From positions 124,001-188,000 of the forward strand of contig NZ_JAUCMW010000005.1 in NCBI RefSeq assembly GCF_030372765.1: a DNA stretch of 64,000 nt, read 5' to 3'. Positions 62,321-64,000 of this stretch are shown piece after piece (position 1 is the first letter of the stretch; the number at the start of each line of letters is the position of its first letter). The position numbers and the translations under genes were made by a program. A model generated the notes under the pieces. It was not told the DNA's origin and did no database searches. It saw only the letters and a program-made list of their open reading frames with translations. Origin of the DNA: Labilibaculum sp. K2S. Lineage in GTDB: Bacteria > Bacteroidota > Bacteroidia > Bacteroidales > Marinifilaceae.

Positions 62321-63922
62321 ATGAAAATAAATTCAAAAATAATTTTCTTATTATTTACTGTTGCCGGATTATTCGCATCATGCAATAAGGATTTTCTGGA
62401 TCGTCCGCCTTTATCTGAGATCAGCACAGATAATTTTTATCAAACTGCTTCTGATTTGAAGTTGGCTACCGCTGCATTGTATGCAGGTACACCATGGGCC
62501 GATTGGACTTATAGCAGTTACTTGACAATAGGTGATGTGATGAGTGGAAATATGGTACTTGGATATAACGACGATGCCATACAGCTTAATACGTTTTCTG
62601 TTACGGGGTTAAATAGCGCTGTAAAATCCAATTGGAGTGGAATGTACAAGGTAATTGCACATTGCAATACAACCATTAATTCGATTAATGAAAAGACGCC
62701 CGAATCTGTTCTGGAAGAAGAAAAGAATGCTGCCCTTGCAGAAGCAAGATTTATAAGAGGATATGCTTATTACAATCTGGCAGTGTTATGGGGTGACGTT
62801 CCTATCATCGAAGATAATACCCTGCTCATTAGTTCTCCTTTGGTTTCTCGAATTAAGGTGAGTGATGTTTACCAGTTTGTTGTTAATGACTTGACCTATG
62901 CTGCAAAAAATCTGCCTTTTTCTGTTGGTTCCAATTGGGAGAAAGGAAGGGTTACCAGTTGGTCTGCACAAGGACTTTTGGCTAAAGTGTATTTAACATG
63001 GTCGGGTTTAAATCCGGAAAGTGCTGGAGAACGGAATCAGGCACTTTTAGATAGTGCCAAACTATATGCCGGCAATGTTTGTATAAACAGTGGTTTGGAA
63101 TTAATGAATAATTATGCAGACCTGTTTAAAACAGAGAATAACTTTAATGATGAGGCATTGTTTGCTTTAAGATGGGATCCTAGTGTTGGAAGTTGGCTTG
63201 AAGGGAATATGTTGCAGATATATTCTCCGGGGGGTACTGAAATCTCCGCCGATGGACAAGCTGGTTGGTATGGAATCGCACCTACCTACGATATGTTTCT
63301 TCAATATTCAGAGAAGGATACCATAAGACGTAAAGCGACTTATATGTATAAAAATGATTATTATCCTGAGTTAAATGCCGCAGGCGGAGGGTATACGTAC
63401 ACAGGAGATGCCGGTTTAAAAAAACATATTATTGGCACGAAGAAAGATAATAATTTGGCAATCATGACCTTAACCTCTTCTGCTGAGCATAATGCTTTAT
63501 TGCGACTTTCTGATGTGTATTTGGTATATGCCGAAGCTATTCTTGGTAACAATGCAACTACATCGGATGTCGAAGCATTAATGTATTTTAATAAAGTGCG
63601 TACAAGAGCAGGTGTTGATGCAGTTACAACACTTGATGGTGATCTATTATTGAAAGAAAGAAGAATTGAGCTAGCCGCTGAAGGTCAATTCTGGTTTGAT
63701 TTGGTGAGCCTGTCTTATTACAATACTGAAAAAGCAGTTGCCTTTCTTAATAATCAGGAGCGGGTTACCTTTAAATTGAGCAGTGATGGAGTTGCAACGG
63801 CAGGGGAACCATTTGGGGTTATTACACCGGCATCTGCCAATTCGTTTAAGCTGCCGATACCGTCTTCTGAAATAACAGCCAACCCCAAATTATCAGAACC
63901 TCCGGTATCATATTCATTTTAA
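62321..63922 (+). CDS. SusD/RagB-family surface substrate-binding lipoprotein
   Basis: A 533-aa surface lipoprotein with lipid cysteine C21 (GLFASC) and then NKDFLDRPPL, the usual SusD start. Tetratricopeptide-like helices (AEARFIRGYAYYNLAVLWGD, then WSAQGLLAKVYLTWSGL) and the family ending NKVRTRAG, ERRIELAAEGQFWFDL, and FKLPIPSSEI. It caps the SusC channel and binds the substrate. Complete; a further gene of the same operon starts 20 bases later. Confidence 0.95.
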   Translation: MKINSKIIFLLFTVAGLFASCNKDFLDRPPLSEISTDNFYQTASDLKLATAALYAGTPWADWTYSSYLTIGDVMSGNMVLGYNDDAIQLNTFSVTGLNSAVKSNWSGMYKVIAHCNTTINSINEKTPESVLEEEKNAALAEARFIRGYAYYNLAVLWGDVPIIEDNTLLISSPLVSRIKVSDVYQFVVNDLTYAAKNLPFSVGSNWEKGRVTSWSAQGLLAKVYLTWSGLNPESAGERNQALLDSAKLYAGNVCINSGLELMNNYADLFKTENNFNDEALFALRWDPSVGSWLEGNMLQIYSPGGTEISADGQAGWYGIAPTYDMFLQYSEKDTIRRKATYMYKNDYYPELNAAGGGYTYTGDAGLKKHIIGTKKDNNLAIMTLTSSAEHNALLRLSDVYLVYAEAILGNNATTSDVEALMYFNKVRTRAGVDAVTTLDGDLLLKERRIELAAEGQFWFDLVSLSYYNTEKAVAFLNNQERVTFKLSSDGVATAGEPFGVITPASANSFKLPIPSSEITANPKLSEPPVSYSF

Positions 63923-63942
63923 AAACATAAAAGAACTTTCTT

Positions 63943-64000
63943 ATGAAAAAGATAATAGATACACACGTTCGTCGGTTATTACTGACTTGTTTTGCAGCAA
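63943..64000 (+). CDS. Start of a further secreted protein gene, cut by window edge
   Basis: ATG at 63943 opens MKKIIDTHVRRLLLTCFAA, the beginning of a signal peptide or lipoprotein signal. It follows the SusD gene by 20 bases and is likely a surface glycan-binding or hydrolase component of the same locus. Only 19 codons are visible. Confidence 0.6.
   Translation, partial: MKKIIDTHVRRLLLTCFAA

Overview
The window looks like an AT-rich chromosome segment of a marine or sediment Bacteroidota, probably of the Marinilabiliales/Bacteroidales type. The basis is a SusC/SusD pair, a protein with a type IX secretion (T9SS) C-terminal sorting domain, an HYC_CC_PP-type protein, -7 boxes of the TAnnTTTG kind and no Shine-Dalgarno pattern. 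No rRNA, tRNA, integrase, transposase or CRISPR array was seen.

Layout. (1) 1-13848, one-directional exopolysaccharide locus: deacetylase (cut by the left edge), GT4 glycosyltransferase, two tandem PaaK/CapK-like adenylate-forming enzymes, an ATP-grasp ligase, a 21-bp minisatellite, a second NodB-like deacetylase, an alpha/alpha-toroid protein, a WecG/TagA glycosyltransferase, a WcaJ-type initiating phosphoglycosyltransferase, and Wza-like and Wzc-like export proteins. (2) 13.9-23.8 kb, mostly housekeeping: small HAD protein, DbpA-like helicase, orphan Mod-type DNA methyltransferase, threonine dehydrogenase, PaaE-like reductase, YccS-like membrane protein, HAD phosphatase. (3) 24.4-30.9 kb, one giant secreted protein with two unrelated nuclease domains. 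(4) 31.2-37.2 kb, an accessory patch of single genes separated by repeats, with gene fragments. (5) 37.2-44.8 kb, a 41-bp repeat array, a large protein with a degenerate P-loop in tandem with an MscS channel, another MscS channel, CorA, and an ATP-cone/Mrr-like nuclease. (6) 45.1-53.7 kb, a Cus/Czc-type metal efflux operon behind an HMA-AraC regulator with a recognisable operator. (7) 53.9-58 kb, an rRNA-type methyltransferase and a coupled pair of unknown paralogs. (8) 58-64 kb, a HipB relic and the start of a SusC/SusD locus.

The most unusual signal is a family of short (86-90 bp) elements. Seven copies lie at five places (566, 8202, 34194, 34674-34941 as three in tandem, 51351). Five copies end exactly at the ATGAAA start of an unrelated gene: glycosyltransferase, WecG, VOC protein, HAD phosphatase and CusB. 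The two remaining tandem copies end at the ATGAAA of the next copy. Several copies encode a 27-30 aa peptide beginning M-K-R/H-P/L, and the copies keep a potential hairpin whose 3' arm contains the downstream start codon, with compensating changes between copies. This looks like a portable translation-initiation or leader-peptide module. I do not recognise it as a described element.

Other points worth following up are the dual-nuclease T9SS protein, the degenerate AAA ATPase coupled to MscS, the inverted-repeat elements next to cassette-like genes, and the tandem AraC operator spaced 21 bp.
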